The notes under the pieces are model-generated. The model had not been told where the DNA came from and did not search any database. It was given only the letters and a program-made list of their open reading frames with translations. Made by a program: the position numbers and the translations under genes. This document shows, piece after piece, positions 1-11,389 of a DNA stretch of 46,683 bases. Positions within the stretch are counted from its first letter, which is position 1. Every line of letters begins with the position of its first letter. The stretch comes from Chara braunii (Eukaryota > Streptophyta > Charophyceae > Charales > Characeae). The DNA lies in assembly GCA_003427395.1 (NCBI GenBank), contig BFEA01000201.1, positions 1,736,962 to 1,783,644 on the forward strand, read 5' to 3'.

Positions 1-666
1 GGCGATGTCATTAGGACCGTAAATGTTGGCTATGCATATGGTCTCTTCCCCTACGGTCGCTTTCAAGTAGACCCACCTCCGTTCTTGTCTGTCGTAATCC
101 GAGTGCACGAGCTTCANTCTTGATGAGGGTGGCAGCCATATGGCAACCCCTGCCGAAGCTCTAACAGTTGCCGGCGCGGAGTATGCTGTATGTGGCCATA
201 TTTGTCTGCGTTTGGCCTCATGGTTGGGGGAGTGTGACAAATGGGTCTCTTGGATGCACGCAGCGTCCGGCCACGTCTTGGAGTCCGGGAGTCTAATTTC
301 GTTCCAAATCGCGGCCGTTTTCTCTTGGCCGGCTGTCATGAGACCATTAACATTGAGGGATTTGATTTGCAAGTCTGCTTGAGCGAGTTTTTCGGCCCAA
401 GCCGGCAACTTTCTAATGGGGGGCGGGACGACCGGGGGAGATGGTGGAGATGGTGGTGGGGGAGGTGGGGGTGGCGCGGAATGTGGTCGCGATGGCAGAG
501 GCTGTTCGGAACGGAGCAGCATATGGGCAGGGGTGTCTGGCTGGACCACCGGTCGAGCCCCCTGTTGAGACGCTGGTTGTTGTTCTTCCATTGTATACAT
601 CAGGGAGCAAGCTTGTTGTGAAGCATAACGCTTTACAGCCTGTTGAGGAAAGGGGGGTCGTCCCAT
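1..666 (-). CDS. LINE ORF2, N-terminal part (APE-type endonuclease), runs off window
   Basis: The frame is open on the minus strand from an ATG at 666-664 (or a later ATG at 591-589) to the window edge, and one N lies at 117. After a Q/P-rich leader with a long proline run (about 420-500), the protein reads SLNVNGL near 360-340 and CIQETHL near 255-235. These are the Asn- and Glu-containing active-site motifs of exonuclease-endonuclease-phosphatase endonucleases in non-LTR retrotransposons. ICIANIYGPND follows near positions 40-5. In the family this domain nicks target DNA to prime reverse transcription. The RT domain would lie beyond position 1. ORF1 ends at 633-635, so an ORF2 start at 666 would overlap it by about 34 bases. 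No stop is seen in the visible part. The endonuclease identity is strong; whether the whole element is intact cannot be judged. Confidence 0.85.
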   Translation of the reverse strand, partial: MGRPPFPQQAVKRYASQQACSLMYTMEEQQPASQQGARPVVQPDTPAHMLLRSEQPLPSRPHSAPPPPPPPPSPPSPPVVPPPIRKLPAWAEKLAQADLQIKSLNVNGLMTAGQEKTAAIWNEIRLPDSKTWPDAACIQETHLSHSPNHEAKRRQIWPHTAYSAPATVRASAGVAIWLPPSSRXKLVHSDYDRQERRWVYLKATVGEETICIANIYGPNDIA

Positions 667-3600
667 GTGTTAGTGGCATCAAGGAAACCATTTTCCGGTA
701 TTGCCTGCAGAAAGATTTGGATGTGGAGCCTATTTATGGACAGGTCTCCCAGCTGCTCATCTGTGAACCACAGCAATGTGGAGTCCCCTTTACGGGAATT
801 GTTATAATCGAATAATGTCACCGCCGGGACGATACCTTTAGGGAATGGATGGTCTCGCGGCAGCGCCACTCCCTGAACCCCAACGTCCTTATTGTTTTTG
901 AGGAGGGATGCAACCATTCGCAGTGCTTCGGGCTTGCTATAGTTGCCTTTCCAACCATCAATTGTGAGGCCCACGTAGTCATTTGTTGAGTTCGTTTTAT
1001 GCGTGTTAAAATCATCCAGGTACCTTTGGGGCGCAGCCCCACTTGCCACGTCCTGGATTGGGATTCTCTTGTGATTGGCAGTAACAACAGACCCTGCAAG
1101 GGCTCGTAGGCTCGGGCTGCCATAGACGAGGTGGAGGGCCGAATGAGGTCCTTCACTTTTCCTCTGGTGACTGGTTTCTGGAGTGACTGGTTTCTGGAGT
1201 GACTGGTTTCTGGAGTGACTGTAGGGGCTGTATCGATTTCAGCGCTGGGGGGGATGGACCGGTCGTGAGAGTTTTGTCGTCCATCCCTTCCGGACGTATC
1301 TGAAGGCGTCCGGGTTGCAGGTCCTGTTGGGGCTCGGGATCACACTCGCTGTCGGATTCGGCCTCTGATTCGCTGCGGTCATCTGAATCGTGCTGAGAGG
1401 ACTTGTTAGAGGAGGTGTCCGGATCTGAGCCAGAGTCCAAAATGAGGGAGATTGCCCAGTCCTGGGCCTGCAACGGGGCAATATGTAAAACTGGTCTGAG
1501 CAAGTGGGGCGGAATGTTGACCTCCCATTTTTGCTCCCCTGTGGTCAGAGCTTTTCAGCTTTGGTCCGCGTGCAGCACCGCAGCCATCTCTTGGATAATC
1601 ACTTCGGGCCATTGCTGACCATCCACCAGGTAGGTAGTCTGTCCTCTCTGGCTGTGGGGGAGTGCCAGCTCCTGGGACTCTGAGAGAGGATGTCGTGTTG
1701 ACCAGAGTTGGTCAATGATCATTTGCGCAATCTGAATGACAGACCTGGCCACCTTGTTCCAGTCCACACTGTCCGGGTTCGCAAAGGAGTTGACTGTGGA
1801 CTGTGACCTTTCATTTTCCATCACGAACTTCCGGATTCTCTCCCAGTGAGTGGGGGAGATGCGATCGTGCAAGGAGACCGATTCCGGGGACAGCATCTTG
1901 AGCAGCACCCAGTCCACCAGCTCCTTGAGCTAGGATTTCACCCGTGAGCGGGCAATGACGGGCTTTTGTTTTTTCCGACTTTTTTGTCCGTCTGCCTGCC
2001 GAAGCCCGCGGTCAGTCATTTTCGGATGTACGTTGGTCGTATCCGGAGTGTCCTCTGGAGTGACATTGCTTTAGCATTGGAGCATTTGTGGGTCTGCTTG
2101 AGCAGTGTCGATGACAAGGTCGCCTTGTTCGTCGTAAGCCCAGGTGTGGTTTGGTTGTGGGTGCAGTCGGTGCGGGTCATTGTCCTCCGGTACGATGATA
2201 GTGTCCCCTTGGTGGTCTAGTTGCAGGGGGGGCGTTGATTGGGGCAATACCATCTGTGTGGATTGACCTTGTATCGACGGTTGGGGCTGGGCCACGTGAC
2301 TGAGAGCTTCCTGCGCTTGGAGCTGGGCCTGCGCCTGCACCTTCGCGTGCTCCATTGCCAGCCATTGGACTTGTGCCTGGACCTGCGCCTGCGCCTGGGC
2401 TTTTTCGTGGGCCAGTTGCTGGGCCTGGGCATGAGCCCAGGCGTATGCTGAGGTCTGAGTATCTTGAATGCAGGCCTGGGCTTCAGCTATGATGGTAGCG
2501 TTCCCCTGAGACACGGTCTGCAGCTGGGCTTGAGGCTGGGTGCTCCCCCCCTGTATTTGGGGGATGTCTGGGGTGGACTGGTATGGGTCGTTGTTGTTGC
2601 CCAGTATGACATCCCCTTGGTAGTCTAGCTGGAAGGGGGGGGAAAGGGGGGGAGGTTGTGCTCCCTGTGGGGCTTCCTCAGCCCGCAGCTCTTGTCGCAG
2701 GGGGAGGGGCGGTAATTCTTGTAATTCCTGTGGGGCGTTTACCGCCTGCAACTCTTGTCGCCGTGCTGGTCCCTGCTGCTGCTTAGAGGCAGAACCCAAG
2801 CCCGTTTCTTGGCCTTCTCCTGATGCAGCGAGTCCGTGCGGAGTGACGGTGGTGGCTATCCGCTGCTGCTGCTTTTCGTGATTCTGTTTCCTGGCCTGCT
2901 TCTTAAGACTTGAGGGGCCTGGGGAGCTTGAGGTGGCTTGCGAATGCTGGGCTTCTTTCAGGCAGCCATGTGGCTGTCGGGGCTCTTGAGCAGGTGGCGT
3001 CATTATCCCCCCTTCCTGTGGCATCTGGGGTGGAACTGCACTAGTATTCTGGGCCATCACCTCTTTGATTTTGGCCAACCAGTATTCAACGTATCCGGTC
3101 ATCACTCCCACCGGTGTCCCATTGGCTGGTGCCACCGGCAATACCGAGAGGCGGTCCTGTTGGGCGGGCAGCGGGAGGGGGGGTTGTTGCCCTTTTCGTT
3201 GTTGAAGCAGTGTTGGTTCTCCCCCTGTTTGCAGGTGTCGGATTTGGGCACACCCGTGTTGGGTTGGGGCAAGCTCCTGAGCAGCAGGAGCCGGGCGGGG
3301 GTCATCATTGTGCGGGGTGACGGCCTCTGTCCCAGGGCTGTGCATTGTCCGCTGGGGCTGTCCTTGTCCCAGTGTTGGTTGTGCAGACGACCCAGCCGCT
3401 TCACAGAGCAGACTTTGAGCATCGTGGCGGGGAAGATGAAGCGCCATGGTGTCGGAATTGCCTGGCTCGGTCCCCAGGTCTGTGATGGTCGGGAGTGCCA
3501 ACTCAGGCTGGAGCTGCACACCGGGCCGTTGCTGTGGTCTCTGTTGGGTTTGCACGCCTGCTGTCCCCCGAGGCTGGCTCGGGCCCGGTTCAGGCCGGTT

Positions 3601-5194
3601 GTTAGCTTCGGTCACCTGCAGTGGTGGTTCGGTGGCGAGGCTTGTATTCCTGGCCGGTGGATTCGCTTGGGGGATGGATGGCTCTTTGTTGGATTGGTTG
3701 GCCCCTGTTTCTGTCTGTCTTTCCTTTAAGCCGCCCCGATCGCTATCAGGCCGGGCTCCCTGTGCGGGGACCAAGGCCCCTCCCTCCCCAATTAGGGCTG
3801 GCTTTGGCCTCTTTGAGTGGGGCCCTGTTGATAGCTGCTTCTCACTGTCGTTTTTTCCTTTGGGGCTGTCCAGTTTGGTCACTGGCTTGGGCGGCCGAAC
3901 CTGTGAGCTGGCCGGGGTGGCTCCCGGAGCCCCCTCACCCTTCCAGAACCAGTAACCCGGCTGTTGCTCTTCCCCTTCCCTGAAGAGCCAGCCTTTGAGT
4001 TTGGGGTCCTCTGACAGCCAGATGCCCTCCAGGGAGCGATGCGGGGTCACCAGCCCTGTCAGCACATTTTTAGGCAGGTTCGGACAACAGGTGTCTGTGC
4101 AGAGGTGCCCCCTGATCCTGCATGTGTAACACCAGGGGTCTTGTGTATGACTCAGCGGGACAGAGTATGTTTTGCCCTGATATGCATATGTCCATTCTCC
4201 GTTCAACGGGAAGGGCTTTTTGGGGTCCCAATCAAGTGCCACCAATAGTGAATCATCCCTTTTTGGCATAAACTGAGGGAGGTCATGCACGAATCCTTTC
4301 AATGGAGCCAGCTTTTGCAGATCGGCAAGAATGGCCCCTTGGACGTTGAGAGGAGCGCAGCGGAATTCGACCCAGAAATTGTTCTTCATTACCAGCTCCC
4401 TCCTATCATCCGCCGTCAATGGGGCCGGCGGGGACCACTGTCTAACCCGGACAGGGGCAGATTTGAACGACATCTGTTTCAGATCCAGCAATCTGGCCCT
4501 GTCTGCGGGATAGAGTGATAACACAGTTACCACAGAAGATCCAGCTGTCTCCACCAGAAAGTGGTCCTGCACATCCTTGTCAGACGTTTTGATAACCCTT
4601 AATCGTGCATGCACGCATTTCAGTTTTTCATTTGTGTGCACTGCGATGACTTCCTTGGGGAACAGAAATTGCATTGCGCTCTGTGTATAGACTGCCATCT
4701 TGGCAGCCATAGCCGGAGCCGCAAACAGGGAGAGAGGGTAGATAAACTGGTTCTCCTCCTGGAATTTTTTCTCCGGCGGCACGTGCAGTTTTGTAGATGA
4801 AGTGCCCCCTGAGTGGGTGGATTGGATCTAGTGTGAGGAGTTGATTGCTCGATGAGCTCCCGGGGGTTGTCAGGGCCGCCATGAGGTCCGGGGAATGCCC
4901 AAGGTTGGCCGACAGGGGATATGTGGGATCCCCCGGTGAGCTGTGTTTTACTGCCCATTGCTGTGTCACCGGGGGCAAGGGGGGCAGTGGAGAGGACGAT
5001 CGAAGGGACTGTGAGGCGAGCAGGGTTTCCTTGTAAGAGGGCTGAGTCGGTACATGCCCTCCCGTCCTCACTTCGTGGGGGGGAGTGTTTTGAACCCTCT
5101 GTGACAGTTGTTGCTGAGGGCGTTTATGGAGGTGTTTGTTTAACAGGGCTCCTCGATCGCCATTCGCAGGGTGCATGGCCGATCCTTCAGCCAT
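633..5194 (-). pseudogene. LINE ORF1-like nucleic-acid-binding protein, broken
   Basis: This is the frame upstream of ORF2. The best part (4710 to 2071) starts at ATG 4710-4708. It has an RRM/DUF4283-like N-terminal region, then a Cys/His knuckle beginning CYTCRIRGHLC (about 4130-4080), a long Pro/Gln linker and an Ala/Gln-rich tail. The same frame continues to 1153 through three stops: TAA 2073-2071, TAG 1932-1930 and TGA 1557-1555. A shift inside a 16-bp tandem repeat then moves coding to another frame ending at 633-635 (GLTIDGWKGNY, FTDEQLGDL). At the 5' end a different frame from ATG 5194 (MAEGSAMHPANG) joins near 4830-4780. In the family ORF1 coats LINE RNA. About 1500 codons is long for an ORF1, so the 1917-633 tail may be an extra domain I do not recognise. 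Clearly degraded. Confidence 0.7.
1168..1221. repeat. 16-bp tandem repeat inside LINE ORF1
   Basis: Three complete copies and a partial fourth of TGACTGGTTTCTGGAG start at 1168, 1184, 1200 and 1216. Because 16 is not a multiple of 3, gain or loss of one unit changes the reading frame. This is exactly where the upstream ORF1 frame (ending at 1153) and the downstream frame (to 633) part company. Confidence 0.92.
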
Positions 5195-5230
5195 CCCGGT
5201 AGGGGGACTCCGTGATTGGAAGGGGGAAGA

Positions 5231-5467
5231 GGTGTGGGGGGGTGTCATAATTAGATGGGAAAGAGGTGTACGCATGTAGGGGGGAAGTATGCCCTTTCCG
5301 GAAATCGGGGGAGCAGGGGGAGGGAAGAGGGGAATGTTCAGATGAGGAGGTGTGTGGGGATGTCGTGATTAGATGGGGGAGAGTTGTGAGCCTATAGGGG
5401 GTGAGTGAGAATGCCCTTTTTGGGAGATCGGGCGAGCAGGGGGGAGGGAAGAGGGGAACGTTCGGGT
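5231..5467. repeat. 118-bp direct tandem duplication upstream of LINE ORF1
   Basis: The segments at 5231-5348 and 5349-5467 align with a 118-base offset (for example GTCATAATTAGATGGG at 5244 against GTCGTGATTAGATGGG at 5362), with scattered substitutions and small indels. It lies just 5' of the ORF1 start on the minus strand. It could be a repeated 5' UTR or promoter segment of the LINE, but nothing in the sequence proves that. Confidence 0.8.
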
Positions 5468-5469
5468 GA

Positions 5470-6640
5470 GGTATACGGGATATTCGGTACTGGTCAGATT
5501 TAATGTGGGGGGCAGGGCAGTAGCGCGTTGTTGCACTGATTACCTCTTTTGCCTGGCCAGACTTTACCGTCATGTCAGCTCGATTGCGGGAATCCTCAGG
5601 CAATGTTTCGCTCCGTTGTGCGCGGCGCAATTTCCGGTCACTCAGCAATTGGTCTTCGACTTCTACTTCTTGGTCAGCGTCACATCTCGTATCTTCGCTG
5701 CCTCTCCCTTTCGACTTTTTCTTTCTCCCTCCTCGCTCTTATCCGTTTTCCTGCGTGTACACTCGTCCCTGTTTCTTTTTTCTCGCTCTTCGTGTCTTCC
5801 CTCCCTTCGCTCTTCCCCCGCCAACCCCTATCTTTTTCTCATTCCGTTTCTCTTCGGTGTCTCTTCCCCACGTTTTCCTTGTGTGAGCTTCTCTCCCTCC
5901 CTGTATTCGCTCGTGTATGCGACCTCCTCACGCTTATACTCTTTTCTCGACCCCCCCTCTTCGCCCTTTCACCTTTTCCACAGCACAGTCGCTCACCATG
6001 AGCAAGTAGGCCAGCATCTCCCGTGTTCTGATCCACCAACTGTTGTCTCGCTGTCTTGATCATTCTCACCTGTTTCTTCTTCATCCGCATTACTCCATCA
6101 TTCCTTCGCCGTATTCGCAAGGACGCCTCCAGAAACGTGACTTCCACGCTCTCCGGTAGCCTTTGTTGTCACTGATCATCTACACTCGCCTTCTTCCTGT
6201 GACAAAGCATCTGCCGTATGCTCCATTCCTTGTCCTGTCTTACCCATTTCCCATCTCCACGGGTATGGTGTCACGTCCTTTCGTCAACCTCGGCAGTAAC
6301 CGAGGATCCGGTCAACAGGGCCCCCGGGCCCGCCGAGCGGCATGCTCACCGCGCACTCGCAAGCTGAACGACGTCCATCCTCATCGTTTTTTAATCTCCT
6401 TTTGCTGTTTTCTGTAATCCTCACACCTCTCCTTCTTTCCCCTGCCCCATTTCCCTTCGTTTCTCTACTGTCCTAACGAGCGATGCTGACTCCGCTTCTC
6501 TGCCTTTGTTGTAGGCTATACTCCTTACACGTTCCTTCCGCCTGCCTTCTCCCCCCCTTGTCGTTATTGTCTGACCTTTCGTCTGAGGTGTGCAAGTTGT
6601 CAGTGGAGGAACCGGAGGGGTGAGCGGTGGCGAAGATTCA
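5470..6640. other. Pyrimidine-rich non-coding stretch
   Basis: The plus strand is strongly C/T-rich from about 5690 to 6000 and again at 6410-6560, which gives chance open frames on both strands with Ser/Phe/Leu-rich translations. I see no conserved protein motif, RNA gene or transposon end here. Confidence 0.5.
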
Positions 6641-6644
6641 AGAT

Positions 6645-8112
6645 CATGAACAAACTACAGAAAATCGGGATAGATGATAATAAAATTACGAATCTTTTTT
6701 ACGGTCGCTAAACACCTCCTGAAATCCACCGCAATTCTCCGAACACTCAAGTATCTAAGGGATTTCCAACAGATCATAACAAAGCTCACCAAAACTGACT
6801 TATTCTCTGACAAGCTCATCCAGGCCTCACACCCCCTATCCGCTAGGTTATAGAGCAACGCGACTCACTCCAGCTCCGACCAGTGTTGTCCTGTGTCAGC
6901 AACCCCCAGCTTTCCCTTAGGATGCCTCCCCATAGCATCCCCAGATCTCTCTGCAAGGCTTCATGCCCTCACCTTCGGCAAGTCACTGGGCATCACCCCG
7001 CCTCCGGCCAGCGTCGTTCTGGCATTGAACATGAATAAACTGCAGAAAATCGGGATAGATGATGATAAAATTACGAAACATTTTTTACGATCGCTAAACA
7101 CCTCCTGAAATCCACCGCAAAATTACGAATCTTTTTTTACGATCGCTAAACACCTCCTGAAATCCTCCGAACACTCAAGTATCTAAGGGATTTCCAACAG
7201 ATCATAACAAAGCTCACAAAAACTGACTTATTCTCTGACAAACTCATCCAGGCCCCACGCCCCCTATCCGCTAGGTTATAGAGCAACGCGACTCACTCCA
7301 GCTCCAACCAGTGTTGTCCTGTGTCAGCAACCCCCAGCTCTCCTTTAGGATGTCTCCGCATAGCATCCCCAGATCTCTCTGCAAGGCTTCATGCCCTCAC
7401 CTTCGACAAGTCACTGGGCATCACCCCGCCTCCGACCAGCGTCGTTCTGGCATCAAACAGCCACGGATCCTGAATATACTAGTCTAATTCCAGTGCAGCT
7501 TCGTACAAACCATCAGCAGTCCCTCAGAGTCCTAAGAGATTCTTCAAACTAACAGGAATAACAAGGGTGTTTTTTTTTGGGTTTTTTTTTTTAAGGGGGA
7601 GGGACAAATGCTCTAGTATATTCGTGGGGAGCAGCACGTGCTGGGAACCGGGCCCAGCGTCCCATATAGAGTTACACAAGTCATTTGAGATATCGGGGTC
7701 ATTACCCAGCTTCGGCTGAGAATCAATGAGAACTATTGAGAACTATTGAAGAAATTCAAGAGAGTTCAAGAGAATTAAACATTTAGAAAAACTTGGGTAA
7801 TTGCTGGCCTATTGCTAAACTGAATGCTCAGAACCCCTGGACCCCTTAACAAAACCTCTAAAATTCTCCAACACTGTCTTATTCCCTGTCGAGCTCTCCC
7901 AGGTCTCATGCCCCTACCCTGCTAGGTTGCAGGGCAACACGACTCACCTCAGCTCTGGCCAGCGTCGTCCCGACAACAACCCTTGATTTTCCCTTAGAAT
8001 GCTCGCCCTGAGGCATCCCCAGATCTCTCTACCAGGCCTCACGCTCCTGCTATCAACAGGTTACCGGGCAACCCCCCAGCATCGGCCAGCGTCGTTCTAG
8101 CATCGAAAAACC
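6645..8112. repeat. Three-copy diverged repeat (about 385 bp unit)
   Basis: Copy A (6645-7029) and copy B (7030 to about 7460) are close direct repeats, both opening with ATGAAyAAACTrCAGAAAAT. Copy B carries an internal duplication of about 45 bases around 7088-7150. A much more diverged copy C lies at about 7850-8112 and shares the blocks ending GCCAGCGTCGTTCTrGCATC. The copies contain no long open frame. The interval 7500-7850 holds a T-rich tract (7570-7593) and otherwise nothing I recognise. Confidence 0.8.
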
Positions 8113-8244
8113 GCAGATCCATGAATATGACTGCATCAAAGAAGCCAAAAGTGAGTTATAAGAAGTACCCAGAAACCTAAAGCATTTTCAAGACCACTCA
8201 AACAAACAATCCACCCTCATTCCTCCAACCCCCTACTCTTCTTC

Positions 8245-8640
8245 ATCCCCCGACGAGTCGGCCTCCTCCAGCACATAGTTGACTGGATGAGAACAACAGC
8301 CGCACCCACACAATGGACACCTTCCTCAACTATTCCTCATCTCACGACGAGCCGACCTCCTCAACCCATAATTCACAAGACGAGGAGTAGCAGAAATCAG
8401 GTGAACTCACCTATCCTTGCCCTTACTCAATAAGCCCAGCACTACACATCATCAAAAAACCATCAGAAAACATCCTCCCTCTTCCCTTCAACCCCCTATT
8501 CTTCATCATCTTCCGACGAGTCGACCTCCTCCACCACATAGCTCGAAAGATAAAAAAACAGTAGACAAACAAACTAACCCAATCTCATAATGGTTGTAAA
8601 CAAATTTCAACTATTCATCTTCCTTCGATGAGCCGACCTT
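8245..8640. repeat. Four dispersed copies of a CGACGAGYCG motif
   Basis: A block resembling CCCCGACGAGTCGGCCTCCTC recurs at about 8251, 8345, 8514 and 8626, with looser similarity in the flanks (preceding CTATTCTTCATC-type sequence). Spacing is irregular (94, 169 and 112 bases). It looks like an old, eroded tandem repeat with no coding potential. Confidence 0.55.
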
Positions 8641-8699
8641 GAAAATTCCAGAAAGAATCAGAAAGAGTTCCAACCAAATACAAGCAAAGGATATAAAAA

Positions 8700-9456
8700 T
8701 TCCCCCCTTTCCCCTCATCCCCCTGCCTGACCGCTGCCTCCACCAAAAAGGATCGCCCCTAATCACGAACACTCCTCATCGGCCTCAACTTGGGACAGAC
8801 CCATTTCCCCCCCCTACTCCCACAAAGGCATACAGTTCTCAACCAAAGTATGCCTTTGCCAACCCTTTGCCCTTATTTGCCACCGTTGGGATATGATGCT
8901 GACCCATGCATCTCCCCCAGCCCCAGAATAGAGCATCCCCCAAAATCTGCCCCGTCTCCCTTCAGGGCAATCACCTCCCTCCTTGTGAAGCCCCTGCAGA
9001 GTAGAGCTCTCCTCCTTAAAACCAACCCACCCCCCCACCAGAAGTAATTTGTATATGCTTGAGAGGAGAATCAGAATTTTGGACGTTCCTATGGATAATT
9101 TATTCCCCCTCCCCTCCATCTCCCCCTATCCCTCCGCTGCCTCTACCGAAAAGGACTGCTCTGATCACAAGCTCTCCTTATGGGCTCCAACTTGGGACAT
9201 CCCTGCTTCCTCCCCCTACTTCCACTAAGGCATCCAGTTTCACCCAAAGTATGCCTTAGCCAACCCCTCACCCCTATCTGCCTCCGCTGGGATATGATGT
9301 CAACCCATACATCTCTCTCAGCCCCAGAATAGGGCATCCCCCAAAAATTTGCCCCCACTCCCTCCAGGGCATGTCACCCCCCACCTTGTCAAGCCCCTGC
9401 GGAGTAGAGCTCTCCTCCTTAAACCCCCAGCTCCCCACCCGCACAAAAATAATTCA
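8700..9456. repeat. Direct duplication, about 402-bp period
   Basis: Positions 8700-9051 and 9100-9456 align at a 402-base offset (CAACTTGGGACA at 8786 and 9188; GAGTAGAGCTCTCCTCCTTAA near 9000 and 9402). Identity is moderate. The sequence is C-rich on the plus strand and has no convincing ORF. Confidence 0.8.
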
Positions 9457-9967
9457 TTAGTGCACCGAACAGGGAATCAGAAATTAATAGTGGAGAAAAG
9501 AAAAAACGAGCTCAAGAGTTCAGAAAATGGGTTTGGAGCACAAGAGCCACATCGCGCAGCGCGCACACAACGTGCGCCGCATGGTGGACATAAGGGGTCA
9601 CCGAAGAAAAACAAAGTCGGGGGAGGGGGGGGTCCAAATCATCTCCATGGTCTGGGGAAAAATTGAACCGAGCCTGCAGAAAATTGTTCTCGGGGCGCGC
9701 CAAAGCCCCCCAAAAAAAAATTGTCCCAACGTTTGAATTTGACTTCAAATGTCGACTTCGAACGTTGGCAGGGTCCACAGTCGGCCTGCTCTAGCCTTAC
9801 TGCTCCGGAGTCAACCCCACCATCCGTGCGTTAACGTCTTCAACCCTCTCAACCCGCCATCGTCTTCCATAGCTCCCTTGCAGCAGCAGGCTTCAGGCAG
9901 CAGGCCATAGGCAGCAGGCCATAGGCAGCAAAGGCTTCCATAGGTGAGTGACCACCAGCCTTGCCAC

Positions 9968-9970
<3 letters not shown>
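9457..9970. other. Unassigned spacer with one long hairpin
   Basis: No gene is recognised. A hairpin at 9726-9768 pairs CCAACGTTTGAA with TTCGAACGTTGG (12 positions, one mismatch). At 9890-9945 there is a short repeat of the type GGCAGCAGGCCATA. Confidence 0.5.
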
Positions 9971-10051
<81 letters not shown>

Positions 10052-10209
10052 GAACCATTTCTCAAGTGACGTGTGCCATCTTTGCGCAGCAGCCATGTTA
10101 ATCTTCTCTGTATTATTCCGATTTGAACGGAAGTATCGATGGGCCTCTCTCTCTCTCTCTCTTTGTCTGTGTGTGTGTGTGTGTGCGTGTGTGTGCATGT
10201 GTGTGTGTG

Positions 10210-10272
<63 letters not shown>
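9971..10272. repeat. Microsatellite block (CT)n / (GT)n / (CT)n
   Basis: (TC)n fills 9971-10047. Unique sequence of about 95 bases follows, then (CT)n at 10145-10162, interrupted (GT)n at about 10165-10209, and (CT)n from 10210 into the assembly gap. Long Ser-Leu or Arg-Glu translations here are artefacts of the repeat. Confidence 0.97.
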
Positions 10273-11197
10273 NNNNNNNNNNNNNNNNNNNNNNNNNNNN
10301 NNNNNNNNNNNNNNNNNNNNNNNNNNNNNNNNNNNNNNNNNNNNNNNNNNNNNNNNNNNNNNNNNNNNNNNNNNNNNNNNNNNNNNNNNNNNNNNNNNNN
10401 NNNNNNNNNNNNNNNNNNNNNNNNNNNNNNNNNNNNNNNNNNNNNNNNNNNNNNNNNNNNNNNNNNNNNNNNNNNNNNNNNNNNNNNNNNNNNNNNNNNN
10501 NNNNNNNNNNNNNNNNNNNNNNNNNNNNNNNNNNNNNNNNNNNNNNNNNNNNNNNNNNNNNNNNNNNNNNNNNNNNNNNNNNNNNNNNNNNNNNNNNNNN
10601 NNNNNNNNNNNNNNNNNNNNNNNNNNNNNNNNNNNNNNNNNNNNNNNNNNNNNNNNNNNNNNNNNNNNNNNNNNNNNNNNNNNNNNNNNNNNNNNNNNNN
10701 NNNNNNNNNNNNNNNNNNNNNNNNNNNNNNNNNNNNNNNNNNNNNNNNNNNNNNNNNNNNNNNNNNNNNNNNNNNNNNNNNNNNNNNNNNNNNNNNNNNN
10801 NNNNNNNNNNNNNNNNNNNNNNNNNNNNNNNNNNNNNNNNNNNNNNNNNNNNNNNNNNNNNNNNNNNNNNNNNNNNNNNNNNNNNNNNNNNNNNNNNNNN
10901 NNNNNNNNNNNNNNNNNNNNNNNNNNNNNNNNNNNNNNNNNNNNNNNNNNNNNNNNNNNNNNNNNNNNNNNNNNNNNNNNNNNNNNNNNNNNNNNNNNNN
11001 NNNNNNNNNNNNNNNNNNNNNNNNNNNNNNNNNNNNNNNNNNNNNNNNNNNNNNNNNNNNNNNNNNNNNNNNNNNNNNNNNNNNNNNNNNNNNNNNNNNN
11101 NNNNNNNNNNNNNNNNNNNNNNNNNNNNNNNNNNNNNNNNNNNNNNNNNNNNNNNNNNNNNNNNNNNNNNNNNNNNNNNNNNNNNNNNNNNNNNNNN
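10273..11197. other. Assembly gap, 925 N
   Basis: Run of N between a CT microsatellite and a CA microsatellite. The true length and content are unknown, so any claim that joins the two sides should allow for this gap. Confidence 1.

Positions 11198-11198
<1 letters not shown>

Positions 11199-11262
<64 letters not shown>
11199..11262. repeat. (AC)n microsatellite
   Basis: About 32 AC units run from the gap edge to 11262, just outside the left inverted arm. Confidence 0.97.
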
Positions 11263-11264
<2 letters not shown>

Positions 11265-11382
11265 ACATATACATACACAGAACGACACTAAACAAACGAC
11301 GCGACAATACTCCTAGTCCCTTAGTAGTCATCCCATAACTATCCGATGCGGAAATCGGATAGGTGTCGCGCTCGAGACTCGG

Positions 11383-11389
11383 TATAAAA
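11383..11389 (+). promoter_or_regulatory. TATA-like box in left arm, facing inward
   Basis: TATAAAA lies about 100 bases inside the outer edge of the arm. The matching site in the other arm (32445-32451, minus strand) is conserved as TATAAAA and also faces inward. Conservation between diverged arms is the only support; no transcript is known. Confidence 0.4.

Noticed and set aside
2938-3955. Plus-strand ORFs of 169-263 codons
   Set aside because: They are the antisense shadow of the LINE ORF1 frame.
9811-11338. Long open frames of Arg-Glu, Ser-Leu, His-Thr or Cys-Val repeats spanning the gap
   Set aside because: They translate CT/GA and CA/GT microsatellites and N; no real protein is supported.
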